A stretch of 37,159 bases of DNA, taken from contig JAGTRU010000041.1 of NCBI GenBank assembly GCA_018261905.1, positions 1 through 37,159 on the forward strand, written 5' to 3'. The notes under the pieces were generated by a model that saw only the letters and a program-made list of their open reading frames with translations, did no database searches and had not been told where the DNA came from. This DNA comes from Pseudomonadota bacterium (GTDB taxonomy: Bacteria; Pseudomonadota; Gammaproteobacteria; Burkholderiales; Rhodocyclaceae). A program made the translations under genes and the position numbers. Shown here in pieces: positions 9,092-16,377 of this stretch; within the stretch, counting starts at the first letter, position 1, and each line of letters opens with the position of its first letter.

Positions 9092-10036
9092 TTAGCCTCG
9101 AAATAAAACGTACCTTGATGGGTGTTTTTGCCAATTGCACAGTGCATCTTCAACTACCTGCATATCTACGCCTAGACTATCTCCTAGGGCGATTAATCGA
9201 CTCTCAAGTTCATGGGTGCTTAGCTCGGTTGCCATGCTTCCTTGTAGCATGAGCCTTGCCCCTCGAATGGGGCCTGTGGCTCCTTGTAAATAGGTATGCG
9301 GGGGAGTGATCGGAGCCAAGCCTGTTTTTGCTAGCATCGTGAGATAGTCAAATCGGGCTAGTCGTCCGAACGACCTTACCTCAGTCATTGAGCGGTATAG
9401 GTAATCAAATGCCCCCTTGTTGTTACCGGAACAAGCATTGAGTGCATTGGTTATTAATCCTTGGTGATTCCCATGCTTAGTTACCCAACTAACATAGCTC
9501 TCAACTGCAGCGCCTGTACCATTTGGTTTGTCTGCACTCAAGCTTGTGTAGGGCCGATGTCCACCGAAGCCGCGGTCAGTCCCCCGGCTAATATGGGCCT
9601 CATTTGTCCGAAGCCAATTGCGAAAATTGGTAGGGTTTATCGATACTTGATTCCAAGACCAATATGGTTGTGCTCCTAATTTTCCGTACACTTCCTGCAC
9701 ATAACGCCATTTAGATTTTATATGCACGCCGAAGTGCGTTGCTAAAAAGACGAGCCAGCATGCCTCATCAAAATTTCCTGAGCTTTTATGGAGCAAGGCA
9801 GCCCGTATTGGGTCAAATACATCACTATGCGGATCTGCTCGCTGAGGACTGATAGGCCTAGATTCGATTGATTTAACATAGTTGACTCGCCGGACACTAT
9901 CGATCAATTGTTTAATAAATACTAAGCGATCTAGTGCTGCACCAATACCTGGTAATGGATAGTGTAGTTGCTGAAAAGCAGCAAGATTAGCTTGAAATTT
10001 ATTGATTTCCTGCAGATTATGTCTTTGTGTTGCCAT
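9092..10036 (-). CDS. Alpha-glutamyl/putrescinyl thymine pyrophosphorylase-like protein (clade 3)
   Basis: This 314-aa protein matches my recollection of the AGPT-Pplase clade 3 family, proposed to transfer amine-containing groups onto activated pyrimidines in DNA. The recognisable blocks in order are VFDPIRAALLHKSSGNFDEA (73-92), FGGHRPYTSL (157-166), GTGAAVESYV (173-182), SFGRLARFDYLTML (222-235) and GATGPIRGARLM (252-263). In phages, clade 1 and 2 relatives act after a 5-hydroxymethyl-dU kinase; no such kinase is seen here. The gene starts 11 bp after the TS-like gene on the same strand with an AAGG ribosome-binding site, so the two form an operon. Family assignment is fairly firm; the true substrate is unknown. 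Confidence 0.75.
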   Translation of the reverse strand: MATQRHNLQEINKFQANLAAFQQLHYPLPGIGAALDRLVFIKQLIDSVRRVNYVKSIESRPISPQRADPHSDVFDPIRAALLHKSSGNFDEACWLVFLATHFGVHIKSKWRYVQEVYGKLGAQPYWSWNQVSINPTNFRNWLRTNEAHISRGTDRGFGGHRPYTSLSADKPNGTGAAVESYVSWVTKHGNHQGLITNALNACSGNNKGAFDYLYRSMTEVRSFGRLARFDYLTMLAKTGLAPITPPHTYLQGATGPIRGARLMLQGSMATELSTHELESRLIALGDSLGVDMQVVEDALCNWQKHPSRYVLFRG

Positions 10037-10047
10037 TTTTCTGCCTT

Positions 10048-11010
10048 TTATGCGGATATTCTGGTGTCAATAAAGGTGTTGTAGAACTTACTTACTAATT
10101 TGTTTTTTAACTGATCACATTCCTTATAATCTTTTTCTTTGATTTTCCTCCAGATAGTAAGAATTAAGCAGATATCTCTCCAATATTCATGGATGTCAAT
10201 ATTAGTGAGGTCGGCTTTTGAATTAGCCCGGAGTTGCCGCTCAATATCCTGAACGATCTCTAATACAGGCCACGGGTCGCCTATTGGCATGGGGTCCATG
10301 GAGATATCGTTCTGCCAGCCTTCATTCAGATATTTTTCAGCGTTCGAATGATGTATTTTATACAGATGTAAACTTCCAACGAAATGCTTATAAATACCGA
10401 TGTCTACGCCAAGGCTTCGGGCAACAATCTCTTGGATCATGGTAAACGCAAAAACATCGTGAGGAAGACCTAAATATGCATCGTTTGACCTCATGTTAAC
10501 CAAGAGATGGAGACGCTGATTACGCAAGAGAAATTGCAATGTACAAGTACAAGGGACGGATCGATATTGAAGATCTAATGCTGAAAATATTTGAATCACA
10601 GCTTTACGTGATGTAGGGTTAGTTTTCAGCTTCTCAATAATATTTTCTAGCTGATTTATCCCAAATCGACTAAATAGGCGATCGCCATACCCACTATGTA
10701 CTACATCATTATCAGCCTCTTTTTTATAAACATTAGGTATATAGTAATCAATAAAATCTAGGGCGTTTGTTCCTGACATATACCAGAAAAATTCGCCCAA
10801 TGCGCTGAATAGCTTCCCCTTACTTTCGCTTCTACTCAGTCGAGCCCTTGGATTCGTTAATACTAAGGATGCTCCAACAATTTCTGTGAAATCACCTAGC
10901 TCATCTGATCGTGTAGCAGTAATAAAATCCTGATCTTTCAATAATTCACACAGAATTTCTTGCATAAGATCATCCAGCGTGTTTGCAATGTAGTTTGTTT
11001 TTTCTATCAT
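10048..11010 (-). CDS. Thymidylate synthase-superfamily enzyme, dCMP-hydroxymethylase-like
   Basis: This 320-aa protein has the thymidylate synthase fold. The catalytic cysteine is in SVPCTCTLQF (Cys154), the phosphate-binding Arg in NMRSND (172-177), then LGLPHD (180-185) and GSLHLY (212-217). Asp185 stands where thymidylate synthase has the Asn (LGLPFN) that reads the uracil ring. Asp at that place is the hallmark of dCMP-acting members such as phage T4 dCMP hydroxymethylase, which I recall also has NMRSND and GSLHVY. The N-terminal EIVGASLVLTNP likewise resembles the T4 protein. So the product may be 5-hydroxymethyl- or 5-methyl-dCMP rather than dTMP. It precedes the AGPT-like gene by 11 bp and is markedly AT-rich. 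Confidence 0.82.
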   Translation of the reverse strand: MIEKTNYIANTLDDLMQEILCELLKDQDFITATRSDELGDFTEIVGASLVLTNPRARLSRSESKGKLFSALGEFFWYMSGTNALDFIDYYIPNVYKKEADNDVVHSGYGDRLFSRFGINQLENIIEKLKTNPTSRKAVIQIFSALDLQYRSVPCTCTLQFLLRNQRLHLLVNMRSNDAYLGLPHDVFAFTMIQEIVARSLGVDIGIYKHFVGSLHLYKIHHSNAEKYLNEGWQNDISMDPMPIGDPWPVLEIVQDIERQLRANSKADLTNIDIHEYWRDICLILTIWRKIKEKDYKECDQLKNKLVSKFYNTFIDTRISA

Positions 11011-11488
11011 GATTATCTGACCAAGCTCAGAAAAATGTATGAACTGAGACTGATTGGATTTGAAAAATAATTTTTATGTATTAAGCTGGCTTGGCCTAGG
11101 ATGGCGATGAAGTGTTTTTTCTGTTTGGCGCATATTGCTGAATTCAAACTCATTCATTTCCAACGAGTAGGTTTCAATGCTAAATTCATTGTAAGCTTAC
11201 CTTGGCATCACGGCCTACTCAGGGCAATCAAAGGGTGGCAACAGATGTAAGTTATCTAGGTTCTACCCGTTGGGTAGCGCTTGATCTACTTAGGTGGGCT
11301 GAACAAGCACCTACAAATTTTTCCATTTAATTTGGCGACATATAATTGTTCAGCAAGTTAGCATACTTTGCAGTGGCAAAACATATTAACTTGCTGATTC
11401 AATATGATTTATTGGATTTTTATGCTGTTGATGCCGGGCGTTCTTGGCTCTATCCTTGAGCCAAAATACCTATGCCCATGCATTAACA
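11011..11488. other. Intergenic region at the right edge of the island
   Basis: This 478-bp gap lies between the divergent TS-like and XRE genes, and no supported gene was found. It holds an 11-bp inverted repeat, TCAGCAAGTTA (11350-11360) and TAACTTGCTGA (11387-11397), and smaller dyads at about 11262-11310 (TACCC-GTT-GGGTA; AGGTG...CACCT). The promoter of the TS-like/AGPT operon must lie at about 11015-11150 but no clear elements were resolved. Base composition turns GC-rich again near 11440. Confidence 0.5.
11350..11397. repeat. 11-bp inverted repeat with 26-base spacer
   Basis: TCAGCAAGTTA at 11350-11360 is the exact reverse complement of TAACTTGCTGA at 11387-11397. It lies upstream of the small XRE gene, near the island's right edge. 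It could be a regulator site, a transcript hairpin or an element end; the sequence alone does not decide. Confidence 0.5.
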
Positions 11489-11806
11489 ATGAGCCCGTTT
11501 TCAACTTATTTGCGAACGCTTCGACGTGCCCGCGGCTTGCGGCAGGTCGAGCTTGCTCATTTGCTTGGCTATGAAGCCAGCTACATCTCGGCACTAGAGC
11601 GCAGCCAAAAAGGGCCTCCGCGCAAAGATTTTATCGGGCGTCTGATTCGCGGAGTGACATTGGACGCATCCGAACAAGCGGCGCTCAGCCAGGCAATTGA
11701 AGCCTCCCGCCGCCAGATTTCCCTACCGGCCCAAGCCGACGAACAAGAATATGCGCTGCTCCATCAACTGGAGCCCCGGCTTGGGCGCTTATCCTTGCTC
11801 AATTGA
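11489..11806 (+). CDS. Small XRE-family HTH regulator
   Basis: From the ATG at 11489 the product is 105 aa, beginning MSPFSTYLRTLRRARGLRQV. A Cro/C1-type helix-turn-helix covers about residues 5-60: LRQVELAHLLGYEASYISAL, then ERSQKGPP. A helical tail follows. An in-frame TTG at 11444 would add 15 residues, but neither start has a good ribosome-binding site. The homeodomain-like 'YEASYISALERSQKGPP' pattern is common in stand-alone XRE proteins of betaproteobacteria. A strong 12-bp hairpin follows the gene at 11842-11879. Its target is unknown; the WG/PDZ gene downstream is one candidate. Confidence 0.8.
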   Translation: MSPFSTYLRTLRRARGLRQVELAHLLGYEASYISALERSQKGPPRKDFIGRLIRGVTLDASEQAALSQAIEASRRQISLPAQADEQEYALLHQLEPRLGRLSLLN

Positions 11807-11841
11807 AGCTAGTAGCATGCCACCGGCAGCAACCAGCCGCA

Positions 11842-11879
11842 TTGCTGACGTTGCACGGCAGGTGTCTCAACGTCAGCAA
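11842..11879. repeat. Perfect 12-bp hairpin between XRE and WG/PDZ genes
   Basis: TTGCTGACGTTG (11842-11853) pairs exactly with CAACGTCAGCAA (11868-11879) around a 14-base loop. It lies 36 bp past the XRE stop. Without a T-run it is not a standard intrinsic terminator; it could be a transcript-end hairpin or an operator for the preceding HTH protein. Confidence 0.6.
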
Positions 11880-11975
11880 AGGCCGATCAACTGCTTGATG
11901 CAAATGGCACGGCTCGTTGCCCATATTGGCATTTCCCGCTTGACGCCCGGGGCAACACCTAGGGATACTCGAAAA

Positions 11976-13766
11976 ATGATGATTAAATTTTCTGATTTCC
12001 CCCTTGTCGCCCGCGCTGCCAAGGCTTTTGGCGCGGCGCTTTGCGTGTCGCTGGTCCTGCCTTTGCCGGCGCAAGCGGCTGATTTGCCCGCCGAGACTTT
12101 CGGTCCGCTACCCAGGCAGCGCATCGGTGTGGTGCGTGATGGGCGCTTGCATTGTCTGGAGGCAGCCGACTCTGGCTGGCGGCGTTGCCGTAGCTGGCAG
12201 GCCTTGGCGCTGCCAAACGATGCGCGGCGGGTGCTGGGCAATGAGCACGTTATCGCCGTCGTTCGCGACCAGCAGATCGATTTTTACGATGAGGAAGCCA
12301 AGTCCTCGCGCGTCGATCCGCTAGCGCTGGAGTCGGGTTGGCGGGTGCAGGACATGGTTAACGGCGAGTACTCGACCGAGCCCGGCGCGACCTTGCGTGC
12401 CGATGGTCAGTTGAAGGCTCGTCTGACGGCTGATCCGGACAGCAATGTCACGCTGCCCCTGGATTGTCCGCAGGCCGAAGGTCGGCGCGTCTTCGGCCTG
12501 CTGGGGGCGAGGCTCTGGGCGCTGGTCGGGCCGACCGACCTGCGGGTGGTGCGGCTGCAGGTTGAAGCCGAGCCGCGCCGCATGGTCTGCGTGTCATTAC
12601 CGGAAGGCGACTGGAGCGCCCCGGCGGGCACCGATGAGATCTCGGTGTATGCGCTGGATTTCCTGGCGGTGCGCAGCGGCGCGACGATCCGTTTCCTCTC
12701 GCGTGACAAGTCCAGCCACAGCTGGCAGGCGGCGCGTCAGTCGAATTGGGATGGTTCAAAGGGCGAGCCGATTGCCGATCTGAATCTTGATGCGGTCCTG
12801 GCGCAGCCGGTCCGCACGATTCGGCCGGTGAGTGAGCCGCCGCCGGTGGACGACAAGGCGATGGATGCGCTGGTGGCGGGGCTGGTGCCCAAGTCCTACG
12901 CCTGGGCCGAGCGCCTTGGGCAACGCTTTGTTCTCGTTGCCCAGGCGCCGCAAGGGGCTGAGGGGGAGCGGCTGTTCGGCGTGCTCGATGAGCACGGGCG
13001 CGAGATTCTGGCGCCGGTCTATGCCGCCGTCGAGCATCACGAACAAACTGGCCGCTTCAAGGTGGCGCGCCGGGTCGGCGACGCGCTGCGCTGGGGCTTT
13101 ACGGATGAACAGGGCAAGGTCGTCGTGCCGCTCGAATACGATGCGATGGAGCGCATTTCCAACAACGGAGATGAACCCACCGTGGTGGTGCGCAAGGGGG
13201 AGCGCTGGGGCTACCTGGATTTCGCCACGCCCCAAGTGCTGATCGAGCCGGCTTATGACCATCTCGCGGTCGATTCGGTGCTTACCGATGGCTATGGCGA
13301 AGGCGTGCTGAAGGCTGAACGGCAGGGCAAATGGGCGGTGCTCGACACGGACGGCCAGGCGCTCACGGACTTCGTCTTCGATCGGCTGGAGGGCCGGGCG
13401 GATGGCTATATCGGCACGCAGGACGGCCAGGGCAAGTGGTTGCGCGTGCAGGGCAAGCGCATCGTCGAGACGGGGCTGCTGCCCCCGCCGCCGGGGCCGG
13501 GTGGCGTCGGCATGGGGCTGGATTTTCCGGAGGCCGGCGTGGTGGTCGTGCGCGAGGTGATCCCCGGCAGTCCGGCTGTCAAGGCGCGCATTCAGGTGGG
13601 TGACCGCATCCTGCAGGTCGATGACCAGCAGGTGACCAAGCTGAACCCGCAGCAGACCATCGCCGCGATCCGCGGCGCGCTGGGTTCCGTCGTGCGTCTG
13701 GTGATCCAGCGCGGCGAGCGCCGCCTGACGTTCAAGGTCAAACGGGCTGATCTGAGCGCGCGCTGA
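11976..13766 (+). CDS. Exported WG-repeat protein with C-terminal PDZ domain
   Basis: The product is 596 aa from the ATG at 11976 (a second ATG follows at 11979), with AGGGA about 11 bases upstream; longer upstream frames run through the hairpin and lack a start site. An N-terminal Sec signal peptide has a hydrophobic core over about residues 17-32 and probable cleavage after AQA at residue 34. The middle (about 333-500) has WG-type repeats such as LFGVLDEHGREILAPVY, WGFTDEQGKVVVPLEY and KWAVLDTDGQAL. Residues about 510-590 form a PDZ domain (VREVIPGSPAVKARIQVGDR). WG repeats are beta-rich scaffolds and PDZ domains bind peptide termini. It is probably a periplasmic binding or scaffold protein; no protease domain is visible. 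Confidence 0.8.
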   Translation: MMIKFSDFPLVARAAKAFGAALCVSLVLPLPAQAADLPAETFGPLPRQRIGVVRDGRLHCLEAADSGWRRCRSWQALALPNDARRVLGNEHVIAVVRDQQIDFYDEEAKSSRVDPLALESGWRVQDMVNGEYSTEPGATLRADGQLKARLTADPDSNVTLPLDCPQAEGRRVFGLLGARLWALVGPTDLRVVRLQVEAEPRRMVCVSLPEGDWSAPAGTDEISVYALDFLAVRSGATIRFLSRDKSSHSWQAARQSNWDGSKGEPIADLNLDAVLAQPVRTIRPVSEPPPVDDKAMDALVAGLVPKSYAWAERLGQRFVLVAQAPQGAEGERLFGVLDEHGREILAPVYAAVEHHEQTGRFKVARRVGDALRWGFTDEQGKVVVPLEYDAMERISNNGDEPTVVVRKGERWGYLDFATPQVLIEPAYDHLAVDSVLTDGYGEGVLKAERQGKWAVLDTDGQALTDFVFDRLEGRADGYIGTQDGQGKWLRVQGKRIVETGLLPPPPGPGGVGMGLDFPEAGVVVVREVIPGSPAVKARIQVGDRILQVDDQQVTKLNPQQTIAAIRGALGSVVRLVIQRGERRLTFKVKRADLSAR

Positions 13767-13785
13767 GTGGGCTGGGCGCCTGGCT

Positions 13786-13815
13786 GATCATTTTCGTGGC
13801 GTCAGGAAAATGATC
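13786..13815. terminator. Hairpin after the WG/PDZ gene
   Basis: GATCATTTTC (13786-13795) pairs perfectly with GAAAATGATC (13806-13815) around a 10-base loop, 19 bp after the stop codon. The A/T-rich inner stem may allow it to act as a bidirectional terminator, but there is no long T-run. Confidence 0.5.
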
Positions 13816-13851
13816 CTTCAGGAACGCCATTCCCGGTCGGCCTGATCCGGC

Positions 13852-13982
13852 CTCAGACCAACTGCTGGCTATTGCGGAGCTGGGCGATGTCCCGGCCCGG
13901 CGGGGTGCCGAACATGCGGCGATATTCGCGGCTGAATTGCGACGGGCTTTCGTAGCCGACGTGATGGGCGGCGGAGGCGGCA
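13852..13982 (-). pseudogene. Remnant of the 3' end of an AraC-family regulator gene
   Basis: The reverse strand encodes the last 42-43 codons of an AraC regulator, including [20 protein letters not shown] and a terminal TGA. It is 131 bp long and differs from the end of the intact AraC gene (15243-15373) at 6 positions, about 95% identity. Five differences are synonymous and one changes Asn to Ser. The rest of the gene is missing; homology stops at 13982, just before the Fic gene stop at 13991. The synonymous bias says the copy came from an expressed allele, not from random decay after duplication. Confidence 0.85.
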
Positions 13983-13990
13983 GCCCCGTT

Positions 13991-15139
13991 TCAACGCGTC
14001 ATCAACTCGATGTAAGCCTGATAACTGTAGCTGCGGTTTTTCTTCTGGCCGGTCAGTTCACTGACAACGCCCAGATCCTCCAACAGCTTGACCGCTGCGT
14101 TGGCCGTCGGAAAGCTGGTGTTGAGCGCCTGGCGAGCTAGTTCGACGGTAAATCGCGGCATCATTGGTAGCGCTTCGAACAGGCGGTAACTTGCCGGGCC
14201 AGCCTTGGGCGAAGCCAGCAATCGGCGGCGGTCGGCAGCGATCAGGCTGGCAATGGCGACAATGCTGCGCTCGGCCTCGCTGGCTGCCGCCGCGACGCCC
14301 TCCAGGAAGAAGCGGACCCAGCCTTCCCAATCGCCTTGCGTGCGGATGGCAGACAACTGCTGGTAATACGCTGATTGGTGCTGCTTCAGGTAACCGCTGA
14401 GATACATCAGCGGTTCGGGCAATAGGCGCCAATGCTCCATCAGCGCGGCAATCAACAAGCGCCCGATACGGCCATTGCCATCGAGAAACGGGTGGATGGT
14501 TTCAAATTGGGCATGAACCAGCGCAATCTTCACCAGCGGCGGCAAGGTCGGGGCCGAGTCGTCGTGAATGAAGCGCTCGACATCGGCCAGCAATTCCGCC
14601 ACCCGCTCCGCTGGCGGCGGTACATACGCGGCGTTGCCGGGCCGCGTACCGCCAATCCAGTTTTGCGAACGACGCAATTCGCCGGGCTGCTTGCCGTTGC
14701 CGCGAACGCCGTTGAGCAGCAAACGGTGGGCATCGCACAACAGGCGCACGCTGATCGGCAGCCCTGCCGGATCGCGCAGATTGTCCTGCACCAGCCGGAA
14801 TGCCCGCAGGTAATTGCTTACCTCTTCGACATCGTCAGTATTGCCGATGGCAAATCCGGCCTCTTCGTCGAACAGATCGACCAGTGTCGCCTGCGTGCCC
14901 TCGATCTGGGAAGTCAGCAAAGCTTCCTTACGGACGGCGCTATAGAGCAGCCAATCCACTGAAGGCACCAGCCCCGACACCCCGGACAGGCGCGCCAAAG
15001 CCAGCTCCGCCGCCCTATTGCCAGCCTCGAAGCATGCAGGTGCCAATAGCGGATCGCTCGGCGGCAACGGAAGCGGAACAAATGCCTGAACAGCTTCGCC
15101 CAACGTAGTGGAAGTGGCGTAAATGCCGGTGCGGCGCAT
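13991..15139 (-). CDS. fic: Fic-domain protein (probable AMP-transferase) with winged-helix C-terminus
   Basis: Fic enzymes transfer AMP from ATP onto target proteins. In this 382-aa protein the catalytic motif HPFLDGNGRIGR begins at His216. An N-terminal Fic_N domain carries the auto-inhibitory motif TSQIEG (residues 76-81), whose Glu80 would block the active site, as in class II, self-inhibited Fic proteins. A C-terminal winged-helix-like region (about 320-375; FPTANAAVKLLEDLGVV) is usual in this group. The ATG start is at 15137-15139. The gene is flanked by 131-bp direct repeats of the AraC 3' end, suggesting that it arrived by recombination. No partner antitoxin gene is visible; inhibition is in cis. 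Confidence 0.9.
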   Translation of the reverse strand: MRRTGIYATSTTLGEAVQAFVPLPLPPSDPLLAPACFEAGNRAAELALARLSGVSGLVPSVDWLLYSAVRKEALLTSQIEGTQATLVDLFDEEAGFAIGNTDDVEEVSNYLRAFRLVQDNLRDPAGLPISVRLLCDAHRLLLNGVRGNGKQPGELRRSQNWIGGTRPGNAAYVPPPAERVAELLADVERFIHDDSAPTLPPLVKIALVHAQFETIHPFLDGNGRIGRLLIAALMEHWRLLPEPLMYLSGYLKQHQSAYYQQLSAIRTQGDWEGWVRFFLEGVAAAASEAERSIVAIASLIAADRRRLLASPKAGPASYRLFEALPMMPRFTVELARQALNTSFPTANAAVKLLEDLGVVSELTGQKKNRSYSYQAYIELMTR

Positions 15140-15243
15140 GGTATGAAAAGATTCTTTAAACGATGTCCATGATATTAAAGCAATCGTTAATACAATGTCA
15201 CGCCGTGAAAGGAGGCTTGAATTGCGCGTTCGCGAACAGCCTC
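15140..15243. other. Spacer between Fic and AraC genes
   Basis: This is the presumed Fic promoter region. It is AT-rich at 15150-15195, with a partial dyad TTTAAACGAT/ATCGTTAATA at about 15156-15194, and has a palindrome GTTCGCGAAC at 15229-15238. It does not resemble the flank left of the AraC remnant (13767-13851), so the two repeat copies have different outer neighbours. Confidence 0.4.
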
Positions 15244-15373
15244 TCAGACCAACTGCTGGCTGTTGCGGAGCTGGGCAATGTCCCGACCCGGCGGGGTGCC
15301 GAACATGCGGCGATATTCGCGGTTGAATTGCGACGGGCTTTCGTAACCGACGTGATGCGCGGCGGAGGCGGCA
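15243..15373 (-). repeat. 131-bp direct repeat, right copy (3' end of intact AraC gene)
   Basis: This segment matches 13852-13982 with six substitutions. It forms the functional C-terminus of the AraC gene; the left copy is a stranded remnant across the Fic gene. Confidence 0.85.
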
Positions 15374-16200
15374 TCGGTATCGCTGACCAGCATCAGGCGG
15401 CGGGCTTCCTGCAGACGTAGTTGCTTCTGGTATTGCAGCGGCGTCATGGCGGTCAGCGCCTTGAAATGATGGTGCAGCGACGAGCGGCTCATGTTGGCCA
15501 GGCTGGCTAGGCGTTCGATGCTGAGCGGCTGGTCGAGGTTGCTTTTGAGCCAGTCGATGGTGCGCACGATCTGGTGGCTGTGGCTGCCACTGGCGGCGGC
15601 CTGGCGCAGGCGTGAACCGAGCGGGCCGGCGAGCAGGCGGTAGAGCAGTTCACGCTCGATGATCGGGGCGAGCACCGGGATGTCGGCTGGCGTATCGAGC
15701 AAGCGGGCGAGGCGCAGCGCGGTGTTCTGGATGTCGATGCTGAGCAGGCCGACGGCAATGCCGCGGTCGACGGTTTCCTGGGCCCGATTCTTGGGCATGG
15801 CGGCGGTCAGTTCGTTGATCTTCAGCGGGTCGATGGCGAGCCCCAGGCCGAGGTAGGGCTCGGCAATCGAGGCCCGGGTGATGCGCGCAAACATCGGCAG
15901 ATCGACCGACGAAATGAGGTATTGGCTGGCATCGTAATCGTAGGTCTCCTCGCCCACCGTGATGCGCTTGGCGCCCTGGGCCATCATCGCGAAGACCGAG
16001 GCGACGATGGTGCAGGTCGGCACTTCGGTGGTCGATCCACGGAAAAGCTTGAGGCTGGCGATGGCCGTGTCGACGACGCCGTCGGCGCGGCAATGGCGGC
16101 GAATGATCGCGGCGAGTTCAGCGCGCTGGCCCGCAAAAACGACATTTTCCGGGGCCACGGAATCATCGGGCGGGGGCAGGGTCTGAACGGCTGTATCCAT
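15244..16200 (-). CDS. AraC-family transcriptional regulator
   Basis: The product is about 318 aa from the ATG at 16198-16200 (a TTG at 16267-16269 would extend it by 23 residues and is less likely). The N-terminal half matches the AraC_N type domain (VPTCTIVASVFAMMAQGAKR, YLISSVDLPMFARI), which probably senses a small ligand. The C-terminal two-HTH DNA-binding domain includes IERLASLANMSRSSLHHHFK and [20 protein letters not shown]. It diverges from the iorAB operon with about 180 bp between, so control of that operon is the simplest guess. No clear operator was identified. Its last 131 bp are duplicated beyond the Fic gene. Confidence 0.88.
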   Translation of the reverse strand: MDTAVQTLPPPDDSVAPENVVFAGQRAELAAIIRRHCRADGVVDTAIASLKLFRGSTTEVPTCTIVASVFAMMAQGAKRITVGEETYDYDASQYLISSVDLPMFARITRASIAEPYLGLGLAIDPLKINELTAAMPKNRAQETVDRGIAVGLLSIDIQNTALRLARLLDTPADIPVLAPIIERELLYRLLAGPLGSRLRQAAASGSHSHQIVRTIDWLKSNLDQPLSIERLASLANMSRSSLHHHFKALTAMTPLQYQKQLRLQEARRLMLVSDTDAASAAHHVGYESPSQFNREYRRMFGTPPGRDIAQLRNSQQLV

Positions 16201-16377
16201 GGTTGGGAGAGTAGCCGTTTTGCGCCTGGCCGACGAGATGCGGCGGGCCGGTTTTGGAGGATCAGGCAATAAGTCTGCACGATTGGGTTATCGGTTCAGC
16301 CCGCCTCTCGCCGACACTATTCCGACCAACAGGGCGATCCGGTTTGCCCTTGTTCCCTTTTTACGAGGAGCTCGCAG

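Noticed and set aside
11262..11310. Cluster of small dyads resembling an integron attC or riboswitch
   Set aside because: The arms are only 5 bp and the core-site sequences expected of attC sites are not present; no riboswitch consensus was recognised.
11697..11975. N-terminal extension of the WG/PDZ protein
   Set aside because: It overlaps the XRE gene and a hairpin, and would bury the signal peptide; the ATG at 11976 has AGGGA upstream.
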